A DNA stretch of 64,000 bases. Origin: Lautropia sp. Its GTDB lineage: Bacteria > Pseudomonadota > Gammaproteobacteria > Burkholderiales > Burkholderiaceae_E. Each line of letters opens with the position of its first letter. Position 1 is the first letter of the stretch. Below are positions 20,094 to 29,025 of the stretch, in pieces. The position numbers and the translations under genes were made by a program. The notes beneath the pieces are model-generated. The model saw only the letters and a list, made by a program, of their open reading frames with translations, was not told the DNA's origin and ran no database searches. The stretch is from assembly GCA_030532895.1 (NCBI GenBank), contig JAUNKF010000001.1:62001-126000 (forward strand), read 5' to 3'.

Positions 20094-21878
20094 ATGCATG
20101 TAGCCACAGCAGACATCATCGTGATCGGCGGCGGCGGTGCGGGCCTGCGCGCCGCCATCGCAGCCGCCGAAAAGAACCCCAGGCTTGAAATCGCCCTGCT
20201 TTCCAAAGCCGTGCCGATGCGCTCGCACACCGTGGCGGCCGAAGGCGGCTCGGCGGGCGTCATCCGCGACGACGACAGCCTCGACAACCATTTCGATGAC
20301 ACGGTTTCGGGGGGTGACTGGCTCTGCGAGCAGGACGTGGTCGAGTACTTCGTGGCTCACTGTACCGAAGAAATGGTGCAGCTCGAACAGTGGGGCTGCC
20401 CGTGGAGCCGCAAGCCCGATGGCGACATCAACGTGCGATTCTTCGGCGGCATGAAGGTGCAACGCACCTGGTTTGCGGCTGACCGCAGCGGTTTTCACAT
20501 CCTGCACACGCTCTTTCAGACCTCGCTCAAATACCCGCAGATCCGGCGTTACGACGAGTATTTCTGTGCCGAGCTGCTGGTGGAGGACGGCCGTGTGCGC
20601 GGCGTGCTGGCCATCGAGATCGCGAGCGGCGAGCGCCTGGCCATCTTTGCCAATGCCGTCATCATGGCAACCGGCGGCGCCGGGCGTGTGTTCAGGCAGA
20701 ACACGAATGCCGGGACGCTCACCGGTGATGGCATGGGCATGGCCTATCGGGCCGGCGTGCCACTGCGTGACATGGAATTCGTGCAGTATCACCCCACCTG
20801 CCTGCCCGGCTCCGGCATCCTGATGACCGAGGGATGCCGCGGCGAGGGCGGCATCCTCGTCAACAAGGACGGCTACCGGTACCTGCAGGACTATGGCCTT
20901 GGCCCGCTCGACCCCTGGCCACGGCCCAAGGCGATGGAGCTGGGCCCGCGTGACCGGCTCTCACAAGCCTTCTGGCACGAACGCAAGAAGGGCCGCACCG
21001 TCGACACGCCCAACGGCCCGGCCGTGCTGCTCGATTTGCGCCACCTGGGCGCCGAGAAGATCCATGAGCGACTGCCGCTGATCACCGAAGCTGCCGAAAC
21101 CTTTGCCGGTGTCGACCCGGTGAAGGAACCGATCCCGGTGTGTCCGGCTGTCCACTACACGATGGGCGGCATCCTGACCAACGGCCAGTGTGCCACACCG
21201 CTGCCGGGCCTCTTCGCCGCCGGCGAATGCGCGAGCGTGGGCATCCACGGCGCCAACCGTCTGGGATCCAACTCGCTGGCCGAGCTGCTCGTCTTCGGCA
21301 AGGTGGCCGGTGAAGGCGCGGCCGACGTCGCCCAGCGCGAAGGCCGGGGCAAGCAGACGCCTGCACTGATGAAGCAGGCCGAAGCGGCCGAGCAGAAACT
21401 GCTGTCCCTGCTCGACCCGGCTCGCACCCAAGATCCGAAAGCCGAGCGCCCGGCCGTCATCCGCGACGAGATGCGGCTCACGATGGAGGAAGGCGTCGGC
21501 ATCTACCGCGAAGATGCCAGCATGCAGGCCACCTGCGACAAACTGGCCGAGCTGCGGCAGCGTTACCAGCATGTGAAGCTCGATGATCACAGCGCGGTGT
21601 TCAACACCGAATGGCTGAACACGATCGAGCTTGGCTTTTCGCTCGACGTGGCCGAGGCGATGGCGCATTCGGCCCTGCTGCGAAAAGAGTCGCGCGGCGC
21701 CCACCAGCGCCTCGATGGATACACCGAACGCGACGATGAGCACTTCCTGCATCATTCGCTGGCTCATTACAACGGCGATGGTGCCCCCACCATCAGCCCG
21801 CAATCGGTGGTGATCACCAAATCCCAACCCCGCGCCCGCGTCTATGGCGGTGCCGGCAAGAAAGCGGAAATGACCTGA
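20094..21878 (+). CDS. frdA: Fumarate reductase flavoprotein subunit
   Basis: The protein has 594 residues. VIGGGGAGLRAAIAAAE binds FAD, and SHTVAAEGGSAG holds His45, the covalent FAD attachment site. HPTCLPGSGILMTEGCRGEG and GANRLGSNSLAELLVFGK carry active-site residues. The ordered set frdA-frdB-frdC-frdD with two small membrane anchors is the four-subunit quinol:fumarate reductase layout. That distinguishes it from succinate dehydrogenase (sdhCDAB order) and supports fumarate respiration under low oxygen. No perfect FNR box was seen upstream. The ATG lies 278 bases from the preferred lolA start on the other strand. Confidence 0.92.
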   Translation: MHVATADIIVIGGGGAGLRAAIAAAEKNPRLEIALLSKAVPMRSHTVAAEGGSAGVIRDDDSLDNHFDDTVSGGDWLCEQDVVEYFVAHCTEEMVQLEQWGCPWSRKPDGDINVRFFGGMKVQRTWFAADRSGFHILHTLFQTSLKYPQIRRYDEYFCAELLVEDGRVRGVLAIEIASGERLAIFANAVIMATGGAGRVFRQNTNAGTLTGDGMGMAYRAGVPLRDMEFVQYHPTCLPGSGILMTEGCRGEGGILVNKDGYRYLQDYGLGPLDPWPRPKAMELGPRDRLSQAFWHERKKGRTVDTPNGPAVLLDLRHLGAEKIHERLPLITEAAETFAGVDPVKEPIPVCPAVHYTMGGILTNGQCATPLPGLFAAGECASVGIHGANRLGSNSLAELLVFGKVAGEGAADVAQREGRGKQTPALMKQAEAAEQKLLSLLDPARTQDPKAERPAVIRDEMRLTMEEGVGIYREDASMQATCDKLAELRQRYQHVKLDDHSAVFNTEWLNTIELGFSLDVAEAMAHSALLRKESRGAHQRLDGYTERDDEHFLHHSLAHYNGDGAPTISPQSVVITKSQPRARVYGGAGKKAEMT

Positions 21879-21886
21879 GGCCCGTG

Positions 21887-22657
21887 ATGAGCAGCAACGA
21901 AACCCGAACCATCACCATCGAGTGTCTGCGCTTCAATCCGGACACCGACAGCGAACCGAGCTATCAGCGCTATGACGTGCCCTTCACCCACGACATGTCG
22001 GTGCTGGAGGGCTTGCAGTACATCAAGGATCACCTGGACGGGAGCCTCACCTTCCGCTGGTCGTGCCGGATGGCCGTTTGCGGCAGTTGCGGCAAGATGG
22101 CCAACGGCATCCCGGTACTGTCGTGCCAGACCTTCCTGCGCGATTTCTACCCGGATGTGCTGCGCGTCGAGCCGCTCGAACACTTCCCGATCGTGCGTGA
22201 TCTGGCGGTGGACCAGAGCGACTTCCTCTACAAGCTCGAACGCATCAAGCCCTACATCATCCCGAAGACGCCGCAGACGCCAGCCGAGGGGCCGAACAGG
22301 CAGACGCCACGGCAGATGGAGGAATACTACCAATTCTCCCAGTGCATCAACTGTCTGCTCTGCTATGCGGCCTGTCCGCAATATGGGCTGAACGATGCGT
22401 TCACCGGCCCGGCGGCACTGGCGCTGCTTCAGCGCTACAACGCCGACTCCCGCGACCACGGCAAGGCCGAGCGGATGCCGGTCATCAATGCTGAAAGCGG
22501 GGTCTGGGGCTGCACGCTGGTGGGTGAATGCTCGGCCGTCTGCCCCAAAGGCGTAGACCCGGCCCACGCCATCAACATCAACAAGATCAACTCGACCGAA
22601 AACTTCTTCTTCCGGTTCTTGCAGAAGAAGCCGAAGCAGGAGGAACAGACATCATGA
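21887..22657 (+). CDS. frdB: Fumarate reductase iron-sulfur subunit
   Basis: The protein has 256 residues; a GTG one codon earlier is an alternative, but GAGG is spaced six bases from this ATG. The plant-type ferredoxin part has CRMAVCGSCGKMANG and a later LSC for the [2Fe-2S] cluster. The C-terminal part has CINCLLCYAACP and CTLVGECSAVCPKGVDP for the [4Fe-4S] and [3Fe-4S] clusters. It passes electrons from the quinol site in the membrane anchors to the flavin in FrdA. It follows frdA by eight bases, and its stop overlaps the frdC start (ATGA). Confidence 0.92.
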   Translation: MSSNETRTITIECLRFNPDTDSEPSYQRYDVPFTHDMSVLEGLQYIKDHLDGSLTFRWSCRMAVCGSCGKMANGIPVLSCQTFLRDFYPDVLRVEPLEHFPIVRDLAVDQSDFLYKLERIKPYIIPKTPQTPAEGPNRQTPRQMEEYYQFSQCINCLLCYAACPQYGLNDAFTGPAALALLQRYNADSRDHGKAERMPVINAESGVWGCTLVGECSAVCPKGVDPAHAININKINSTENFFFRFLQKKPKQEEQTS

Positions 22658-23085
22658 GTCAGCCACAGCGATGTGTGCCGCCGCTGAAGGCGGTCAAGGG
22701 CTATGAACGCTCGATGAAAGGCTGGTATGTGCATGCCCGCCCGCCTTACTGGTTCTATCTGGTGCGCGAGCTGACCTGTGTGGCCGTGGGCTATTACGCC
22801 CTGCTCATCATCTATGGGCTTTTCCAGCTGCAGGCCGGTGAAGAAGCCTTCAACGCCTTCATGGCCTGCCTGCGCTCACCGCTGGCCATCATCCTGAACC
22901 TGTCAGCCGCCGCGTTGATCGCCTTTCACTCGGTGACATGGTTCATGGTGATGCCGAAGACGATGCCCTTCATCTTCGTGGGTGGCAAGCGCCTGCCGGC
23001 GCGGATCATCACCACGGCGGGGCTGGCCGGCTTTGGCGCGGCCTCCGCCGCCCTGTTGATCGCTTTCCTGATGGTGGCCCCATGA
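22654..23085 (+). CDS. frdC: Fumarate reductase membrane anchor, FrdC
   Basis: This 143-residue membrane protein starts MSQPQRCVPPLKAVKGYERS. Three hydrophobic helices lie at about residues 35-55, 72-95 and 113-140. The central one includes AALIAFHSVTWFMVMPKTMP, where the His and the following PKTMP segment match the FrdC family. Together with FrdD it anchors FrdAB and forms the quinol site. Start and stop overlap those of frdB and frdD by four bases, which suggests translational coupling. Confidence 0.88.
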   Translation: MSQPQRCVPPLKAVKGYERSMKGWYVHARPPYWFYLVRELTCVAVGYYALLIIYGLFQLQAGEEAFNAFMACLRSPLAIILNLSAAALIAFHSVTWFMVMPKTMPFIFVGGKRLPARIITTAGLAGFGAASAALLIAFLMVAP

Positions 23086-23465
23086 GCAGCAAACACACGT
23101 CCAACCACCCCTCACTCGAACGCTCGAACGAACCGATCTTCTGGTCGCTCTTTGGCGGCGGCGGCGTGCTGTCGGCCCTCTTCGGCCCCATGCTCGTGCT
23201 GATCACCGCCGTGCTGATCCCGCTCGGCATCCTGCTGCCGGAAGAAACCATGAGCTACCAGCGCGTGCTGGCCTTCGTGCAGTGGTGGCCCGGCAAGCTC
23301 GCCATCTTCGTCGTGGTGTGGCTGTTCCTCTTCCACGCTGCCCACCGCTTCGGCTTCATGCTGCACGACTTCGGTGTGCCGGTGGGCCATGCCGGGAAGC
23401 TCGCCTGCTATGCGCTGGCGGGCATGTTCAGCCTGATCTGCGGGTACATCCTGCTGCAGTTCTGA
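23082..23465 (+). CDS. frdD: Fumarate reductase membrane anchor, FrdD
   Basis: This 127-residue membrane protein starts MSSKHTSNHPSLERSNEPIF. Three hydrophobic helices follow, with EPIFWSLFGGGGVLSALFGP at the first and FLFHAAHRFGFMLHDFG in the second-third loop, matching the E. coli FrdD pattern. It is the last gene of the frd operon, overlapping frdC by four bases, and a strong hairpin terminator lies about 55 bases after its stop. Confidence 0.88.
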   Translation: MSSKHTSNHPSLERSNEPIFWSLFGGGGVLSALFGPMLVLITAVLIPLGILLPEETMSYQRVLAFVQWWPGKLAIFVVVWLFLFHAAHRFGFMLHDFGVPVGHAGKLACYALAGMFSLICGYILLQF

Positions 23466-23518
23466 GGCCAGGCATTTTCCATTCGGCGCCTGTCGATCTC
23501 CGACAGCCAGCCGCCAGA

Positions 23519-23545
23519 GAAACCCCCGCCGACAACGGGGGTTTC
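23519..23545 (+). terminator. Intrinsic terminator after frdABCD
   Basis: GAAACCCCCG-CCGACAA-CGGGGGTTTC is a perfect ten-base-pair stem. A short pyrimidine-rich tail (TACTTTC) follows. It separates frdD (+) from the converging receptor gene (-) and may serve both. Confidence 0.75.
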
Positions 23546-23612
23546 TACTTTCAGGCCTCGGCACCATCAGCGAGATGGATGGCAACCCGATCTCTGAGGC
23601 GATGGACGAGGA

Positions 23613-25811
23613 TCAGAAGTCGTACTTCAGCGTCAGCATTGCATGGCGGGGCGCCCCGAAGCCCAGTGAACCGGGGGCCGTCAGGTACTTCTTGCCCAGC
23701 ACGTTGCCGACGTTGAGCCGCAGGCCCAGCTGCCGGTTCAAACGGTAGCTCGCCATCAGGTCGACGACGCCATAGAACGTCTGTGTCAGCGCTTCGCGCA
23801 CGAGAGCCGGTTTGCCTTGCGACTTCTCGTCGATCCTCGAATCGAGCATCTCGCTCTGCCAGCGCATCCCGCCGCCCACGGTCCAGCGATCATCGATATC
23901 CCAGGATGTGTTCAGCTGCAGCATGCTGGCCGGCCGCTCCCGGTTGATCCGCGTGCCGGCGGCATCCTTGCTCCGCGCATGCGCATAGCCGGCGGACAGC
24001 ACCCAGCCGGGCTGCACTTCACCGCTGAGCATCAGCTCCCAGCCCCGCGTCTTACCACCATCGATCGCCTCAAAATAGGCCGTTCCATCCTCACGCCGGC
24101 CAGCACTCCGGGCCAGGTTGTCCTTGCAAATGTCGAAGAAGGTGGCCGTACCATTCAGTTTGCCACCAAACCATTCGCTCTTCAGGCCCACCTCGATCTG
24201 ACGGCCTTCTTCCGGATCCAGACGCCGGTAGTCGACATCGACCGCGCTCTGCGGCTTGAAGATCGTGCTGTAACTGCCATAGACGCTCAGCCAGTCATTG
24301 AGCGCGTACACCGAGCCAAGATAGGGCGTGAAGATCGAGCTTTCCTTCTGCTCCTCCAGCCTGAAGTTGGTGTAGATCTGGCGGGACTTCGCATCCCAGC
24401 GCACCAGTCGCGATCCGAGCAGCACCGACCACCGATCCGTGAGGGACAGGTTCGTGACGGCATAGATGCTCGTCATCCGGCTCTTGTCACCCCCGTGCCC
24501 CCGCTCCGGAAAGGCGGGCTGGACGATATCCCCGGTATAGGCAAATAGGTTAGGAACCCTGACGAACTCCCGCTCGCTCTGCGGGTTGTCGAAATCATCC
24601 AGCTGGTTGTGATTGAAGCCCAGCTTGACATCATGGTGGCCCCCCAGCAGCGGGTAGGTGCCCCGCAGGCTGACATCGAGCAGATGCTCCTTCGGTGCCC
24701 TCTCCCAGTGGCCAGCCGCCAGACGCGCCGCACCGCTGGCACGCACGTTGTTCGTGCCGGCAATGCCATAAAGCTGTTCCGAACGTCCATCGACGTAGCT
24801 GTAGCGCACGTTGAACTGCCAGCCATTGGCCAGCTCATGTTCCAGGCGGGTCGAGAGTTCGGTACGCCGTGCATTGCGGAACGACCATCTGGCGGCCGCA
24901 TTGTCCCGAGGCCCGAAAGGCATCCGATGGTATCCCCCCTGATCATCGCCATAATAGGCCTCGAAACTATGCATGGCCGAGCCCGTCGTGCGGCTCTGGT
25001 CATGCTGCAGGCCCAGCGTGAGCACGGTACTGGGCGTCAGATCATGCTCCACGACACCCCAGAACGCCCCCCGGTGCTGCTTCGCACCCCGCTGCCATTC
25101 ACCCCCGTCATCGAGGGCGGCCACCAGCCGGCCACGCAGGCTGCGTGATTCGTTGAGAGCCCCGGAAGCGTCCACCACCGTCCGGTAGCGCTTCCAGCTC
25201 CCTGCGCCTGCCTCGACGCTGACCCGCCGCTCAGCCGTGGGTTTCTTGCGGATCAGCTCGATGACCCCGCCCGGCTCGCCGGTTCCGCTGATCACGCCGG
25301 TGGCACCACGCACCAGGTTCACGCTTTCGTAGATGGCACTGTCGACATTGTTCAGCGCCTGCGCGTTGGCCAGGCTCTGCATGTTCGCATCGTCGATCAG
25401 ATAGTTGTCGATGTCGTAACCGCGGCTCATGAAGGTGTTGTAGCCCGATGAGGGACTGCCCCAGGTCTGGCGGTAGACACCCGGTAACCGCGCCATAGTC
25501 TCATCGACCGTGTGACTGGCCTGCTCGCTGATCTGACGGCTCGTCACCACGGAAATCGATTGCGGCGTCTCGCGCAGGCTCAGATCCAGCCCCGTGGCCG
25601 AGCTCGCGTTCTGGATCGTGTAGTTGGATGCCGCCTGCTCACGCAAGGCTTTCGTGATGACACTGGGCAGACGTGCCGCCTTCTCTTTCAGAGGAACATG
25701 ATCCTGCGAAGGGTGTACACCAGACTCGACCGATTGAGCCGCCACGGATGACACCAATGAGAGGCCCAATACCGTGGCCGGGATTTTCAACTGGGATGAG
25801 TGAAATTTCAT
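23613..25811 (-). CDS. TonB-dependent siderophore receptor
   Basis: The protein has 732 residues. A signal peptide ends near SVAAQS. The plug domain begins near LDLSLRETPQSISVVTSRQ and contains GSPSSGYNTFMSRGYDIDNY, a layout like that of FhuE/FoxA-type ferric-siderophore receptors. A 22-strand barrel follows and ends in the aromatic C-terminus LTLKYDF required for outer-membrane insertion. No extra N-terminal signalling domain is present, so it should not drive its own sigma factor. It follows the esterase gene on the same strand with 121 bases between, including a repeat, and both are probably under the Fur-box-like promoter near 27.2 kb. The siderophore is unknown. Confidence 0.9.
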   Translation of the reverse strand: MKFHSSQLKIPATVLGLSLVSSVAAQSVESGVHPSQDHVPLKEKAARLPSVITKALREQAASNYTIQNASSATGLDLSLRETPQSISVVTSRQISEQASHTVDETMARLPGVYRQTWGSPSSGYNTFMSRGYDIDNYLIDDANMQSLANAQALNNVDSAIYESVNLVRGATGVISGTGEPGGVIELIRKKPTAERRVSVEAGAGSWKRYRTVVDASGALNESRSLRGRLVAALDDGGEWQRGAKQHRGAFWGVVEHDLTPSTVLTLGLQHDQSRTTGSAMHSFEAYYGDDQGGYHRMPFGPRDNAAARWSFRNARRTELSTRLEHELANGWQFNVRYSYVDGRSEQLYGIAGTNNVRASGAARLAAGHWERAPKEHLLDVSLRGTYPLLGGHHDVKLGFNHNQLDDFDNPQSEREFVRVPNLFAYTGDIVQPAFPERGHGGDKSRMTSIYAVTNLSLTDRWSVLLGSRLVRWDAKSRQIYTNFRLEEQKESSIFTPYLGSVYALNDWLSVYGSYSTIFKPQSAVDVDYRRLDPEEGRQIEVGLKSEWFGGKLNGTATFFDICKDNLARSAGRREDGTAYFEAIDGGKTRGWELMLSGEVQPGWVLSAGYAHARSKDAAGTRINRERPASMLQLNTSWDIDDRWTVGGGMRWQSEMLDSRIDEKSQGKPALVREALTQTFYGVVDLMASYRLNRQLGLRLNVGNVLGKKYLTAPGSLGFGAPRHAMLTLKYDF

Positions 25812-25820
25812 GATGACTGT

Positions 25821-25897
25821 TTAGAGCGTGTTATGCACTGATTCCTCCCCGCGCTGGCCCCAAAACCGCGAGTTGACAAGGCGCCACGCGCCGCTAG
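25821..25897 (+). repeat. Dispersed repeat, copy G with TTAG and CTAG ends
   Basis: TTAG-AGCGTGTTATGCACTGATTC then CTCCCCGCG, interior CTGGCCCCAAAACCGCGAG, ending GGCGCCACGCGCCG-CTAG. It sits between the esterase and the receptor gene. Confidence 0.55.
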
Positions 25898-25932
25898 GTC
25901 TTCTCGATGCCTTTGCAAGCGTGACAATGCCG

Positions 25933-27162
25933 TCAGCGTGCGGTTTTGACATTCAGGAGGGCTTCATGTCCACATGCCGGCGCCGCCCGACAAGCCGCCA
26001 TGATGCCGCGCAGCCCGTCCAGCATCGCAGGCAACGCCACCGTGCCGTGGGTATGGCCTGGGTAGATGTGTTCGTGTACCTGCCAATCTGGACGATTCAG
26101 GGCAGCCAGCCTGCCAGCCAGTTGCCGAACTTCCCGAACCATACCCCGCTGATCGAGCATGGCCTGGCGTTGGGGGTTGGCCGGCAGGTGGGGGGCCATT
26201 GTCTGCTCGTATTCGCCGGCACTGAGCCGGATCGACAAGGAGGGCAACTCCTTCATCTGATCCTCTTGGGCCATGGCTGTTTTCTGCCCAGACCGTTCAG
26301 CCCGAATCGCATGCCCCAGACGCCGGGCGTGCTGCTCGAAAGCCTGCCTATCCTGTAACACCCGTTTTCCGTTCCACCAGATCGAGGGGCTGGAGATCAG
26401 ATAATGGCGAAAACTCTGCGGCCGGTTGAACAATGTGTACACACCGAATAGCCCACCATAAGAATGGCCGAACAAGCTTTGCTGCATGGGATTGACGGGA
26501 AACATCCGACTGATTTCCTCGCGCAACTGCCCCGTCAGGAAAGCCAGAAACTTCTCGGCTCCGCCAAAACGGCGGGCAAGCTGGTCGCCTGTCTGCCGGT
26601 AGTCGGCTGACGGCGGCGTCAAATCCTCCGCACGCGCCGCCAGATCGAGGAGTTGTCCATTTGGATAACCGACGCCCACCACGAGCAGGGATGAGGCATT
26701 GTTTTCATCGGCCCGCATGGCCAAGCCCCGAGCAGCAAGCGCAGCCACCGGAAACATTGCATCCCCGTCGAGCACGTAAAGCACGGGGTAGCCTGCCTTG
26801 GGCGACGGGCCAACACGGGCAATCTGGATGCGGTAATGCCTGCCATTGCTGTCGGCACGAATCACCCGCTCCTGTGCCCCTGGCAGAACCGCTGGCTGCC
26901 AGTTTGCCGCTGACTGCGCCAAGCCCCCCTTCTCCACGGCCTTGGAAGATGACACCTTGGTGGACGGCACACCTAGGCCATACCCAGCGCTTTGCTGGAG
27001 GCCTGCACAGCCCATCATCACGAGCAATCCAGCCCATGCCAAAACACCTCGAAAGACCCGAGTCTGAGGTGATGGACGTCCATCTCGTCGTACTGAGCGA
27101 CAGGCGTAGCGCCGGTGTACACGCCCATGCTCACTGGAGGAACCACACGGTCTTTCCTTCAC
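25933..27162 (-). CDS. Siderophore-esterase-like alpha/beta hydrolase lipoprotein (IroE/Fes type)
   Basis: The protein has about 409 residues from a GTG start at 27162, chosen because AGGAGG lies five bases upstream. A long N-region leads to a lipoprotein signal ending in LLVMMGC. The hydrolase domain contains YPVLYVLDGDAMFPVAAL, LFGHSYGGLFGVYTLF with the nucleophile Ser, ISSPSIWWNG, and YPGHTHGTVALPA with the catalytic His. These are marks of the esterase D / IroE family that cleaves ester-linked siderophores. A lipid-anchored periplasmic position next to a TonB receptor fits iron release from, or trimming of, an imported siderophore. A Fur-like box lies 44 bases before the start. Confidence 0.82.
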   Translation of the reverse strand: MKERPCGSSSEHGRVHRRYACRSVRRDGRPSPQTRVFRGVLAWAGLLVMMGCAGLQQSAGYGLGVPSTKVSSSKAVEKGGLAQSAANWQPAVLPGAQERVIRADSNGRHYRIQIARVGPSPKAGYPVLYVLDGDAMFPVAALAARGLAMRADENNASSLLVVGVGYPNGQLLDLAARAEDLTPPSADYRQTGDQLARRFGGAEKFLAFLTGQLREEISRMFPVNPMQQSLFGHSYGGLFGVYTLFNRPQSFRHYLISSPSIWWNGKRVLQDRQAFEQHARRLGHAIRAERSGQKTAMAQEDQMKELPSLSIRLSAGEYEQTMAPHLPANPQRQAMLDQRGMVREVRQLAGRLAALNRPDWQVHEHIYPGHTHGTVALPAMLDGLRGIMAACRAAPACGHEALLNVKTAR

Positions 27163-27198
27163 GAAGACCTCCTGCGCTCGATTTAGGATTGTGTTTAA

Positions 27199-27224
27199 GT
27201 ATACCAATGAGAATTGATTCTATT
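27199..27224 (-). promoter_or_regulatory. Fur-box-like operator and -10 box of the esterase-receptor operon
   Basis: AATGAGAATTGATTCTATT (27206-27224) is an imperfect palindrome, AATGAGAAT facing ATTCTATT, close to the usual 19-bp Fur box. On the minus strand TATACT (27199-27204) can serve as -10, so Fur binding would block RNA polymerase. The stretch is far richer in A and T than its surroundings. Confidence 0.65.
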
Positions 27225-27272
27225 AAATAAACCAAACCATACGGACATGCTGGATTACCCCGATGGGATCCC

Positions 27273-27328
27273 TTAGCACGTGTCATGAACGTGTTCATCT
27301 CCGTGAATAAGCTCATGACACGCTCTAG
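27273..27328. repeat. Dispersed repeat, copy H (inverted pair with TTAG and CTAG ends)
   Basis: TTAG-CACGTGTCATGAACGTGTTC faces GCTCATGACACGCT-CTAG, forming a near-perfect inverted pair of about 12 bp per arm. It lies between the Fur-type promoter and the qhpB stop and could also act as a transcript end. Confidence 0.6.
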
Positions 27329-27349
27329 CTGAACGAGGCCCGGCACGGA

Positions 27350-28594
27350 TCACCGCGTGAACATCTGCGCCGTGCTGATCGCCATGTCTCCGCCGGGCAG
27401 CGTGATGGTCTTCAGCTTTTTCAGGCTGTCAGGATCATAGACGGCCACGTCCTTCAGCGCACCGGCCAGGTAGATCTTCGAGCCGTTCTGGTTGAAGGCG
27501 ATGCAGTAGTAGGTGTGATCCAGATCGGCCAGCCCGATCTGTTTCTGCTGCTTCACATCATACTTGCCGAGGTGATTCAACACGCCGAACATCTGGTTCG
27601 GATCTTTCGGTGACCTGCCCCCGGTGAAGAAGACTTCCGAGAACTCGGCAAAATCCGTCACCTCGTGCTTGCCCGTCTGCAGGTCGATGTCGACGAAACC
27701 GTACATCACGTCGGCCGTTTCGGGGTCTTCACTGCCGGGCTTGAAGCGCGGGGCGGTATAGAGGATGTTGAAGGTTCCCTGTGGCCGCTGCTGAGGCCAG
27801 ACATACAGCACATCCGGTGTCCCGTAGCCCTCCCGTTTCCAGTTGCGCAACGGCACGGCCACCTCGTGCTTGCCCGTCTTCGGATCAAAGCGATAGATGT
27901 CCGGGCCCACCACGAAGAGGCTTCCATCCTTGGCCACCTGCATCAGCGTCGTCTGACGCGGGGCAGGAAAGGTCTTCACCGGTTTGGCCCCGACGCCATC
28001 GCCCGTGTTGAAGACCAGCAACTGGGGCTCCAGCACCACGTAATGGTCGATTTTTCGCCGGGAACGATTGGCGATGCTGTAGATCGATTTCCCATCCGGG
28101 CTGACGGCAATCGAGAAAAACCCAACGGCTCGCTCATCCGGCTTCTGGGACAGCTCGGCCTTGAAGACGAGACGACAGCTGTCCAGCTCGATGCCATAGA
28201 GAGCGCCATAGCGATTGTTCAACACATAGGCCCGCGTGCGGTCGGGACTGATCTGCACCGTGCCCGGCCCGAAGGCATCAGGCAGCCGACAGCTTTTGTA
28301 CAGCGTGTCGGTCTGTGCGTCGATCAGATGCAGGTTGTTCGGGTAGTTGGTGACCGCCAGGTATTCATGGCCAGGCACCAGTTTTTTGCCGGCCGTATTC
28401 TGATCGGCCGCGACAGCGGCACCTTGGGGTATCAGCGCCAGGCCAGCCAACACGCTCAGCACACAGCCCAGGTGCTTGGTCGACAGGTGGCGCCAAGCCG
28501 CAGCAGCCGAGCGGGCAGTGGTCGACGACGGGCCATGAGCCTTGACGAACGGCCCATGTTCCAGGGCATCGTGACGAAGGAGGGGGGAATGCAT
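27350..28594 (-). CDS. qhpB: Quinohemoprotein amine dehydrogenase, beta subunit
   Basis: The protein has 414 residues from an ATG preceded by GGAGAG at seven bases; a TTG twelve codons upstream is weaker. A long N-region precedes a signal peptide (LGCVLSVLAGLALIPQGAAVAA), so it is exported. The mature part is a seven-bladed beta-propeller with YVTN-like repeats: LAVTNYPNNLHLIDAQTD, VQISPDRTRAYVLNNRYG, AVSPDGKSIYSIANRSRR and FNQNGSKIYLAGALKDVAVYD. In QHNDH the beta propeller packs against the diheme alpha subunit and the small gamma subunit and helps form the active site. It is the last gene of the qhpADCB group. Confidence 0.9.
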   Translation of the reverse strand: MHSPLLRHDALEHGPFVKAHGPSSTTARSAAAAWRHLSTKHLGCVLSVLAGLALIPQGAAVAADQNTAGKKLVPGHEYLAVTNYPNNLHLIDAQTDTLYKSCRLPDAFGPGTVQISPDRTRAYVLNNRYGALYGIELDSCRLVFKAELSQKPDERAVGFFSIAVSPDGKSIYSIANRSRRKIDHYVVLEPQLLVFNTGDGVGAKPVKTFPAPRQTTLMQVAKDGSLFVVGPDIYRFDPKTGKHEVAVPLRNWKREGYGTPDVLYVWPQQRPQGTFNILYTAPRFKPGSEDPETADVMYGFVDIDLQTGKHEVTDFAEFSEVFFTGGRSPKDPNQMFGVLNHLGKYDVKQQKQIGLADLDHTYYCIAFNQNGSKIYLAGALKDVAVYDPDSLKKLKTITLPGGDMAISTAQMFTR

Positions 28595-28656
28595 GCGTCT
28601 CTCCAGCAACAAGAAAAGGGATGACTTCAATCAGGCAAGCATCATCAGGCAACGAA

Positions 28657-28983
28657 TCATTCATCGTCACCAGGGAATACCGTGCCCAGACTTCGCCAGT
28701 CCTTGGCTGAATCTTCCGCCCCCTTGTTCCAATCCGGATAGGTACTGCTCAGATCGGGTACCTGAGCCGGCCACCAGCAAGGGTCGGCGCAACCATACAG
28801 ATCGGCCTCCATCGGTTGGCACAGCGAGGCCACGCCACCAAAGACATCCACCTCCCAGCCCGGATCGATGGTGGCCGAGCAACCGGTCACCGTCGTCATC
28901 GCCATCACATCCTGGGTGGTTTCATCCTTCAAGGCCGCTTCGAGCTGTTCGGCTTTCCGGTTGATCGGGGTCAAATGTTTCAT
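28657..28983 (-). CDS. qhpC: Quinohemoprotein amine dehydrogenase, gamma subunit (CTQ-bearing peptide)
   Basis: The protein has 108 residues: a 28-residue leader ([20 protein letters not shown], then to Ala28) and an 80-residue mature chain. Counting from Met29, the Cys and partner residues fall exactly at the positions known from the structures. These are Cys7-Glu16, Cys27-Asp33 and Cys41-Asp49 for the thioether bridges, and Cys37 with Trp43 for the cysteine tryptophylquinone cofactor; in the precursor they are C35/E44, C55/D61, C69/D77 and C65/W71. The leader is not a Sec signal; it is the recognition part for QhpD and the cleavage target of QhpE. It sits between qhpD and qhpB. Confidence 0.93.
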   Translation of the reverse strand: MKHLTPINRKAEQLEAALKDETTQDVMAMTTVTGCSATIDPGWEVDVFGGVASLCQPMEADLYGCADPCWWPAQVPDLSSTYPDWNKGAEDSAKDWRSLGTVFPGDDE

Positions 28984-29025
28984 GCTTCAAATCCTCGGTT
29001 CAGGTCACGACCATGAGCGTGTTGA

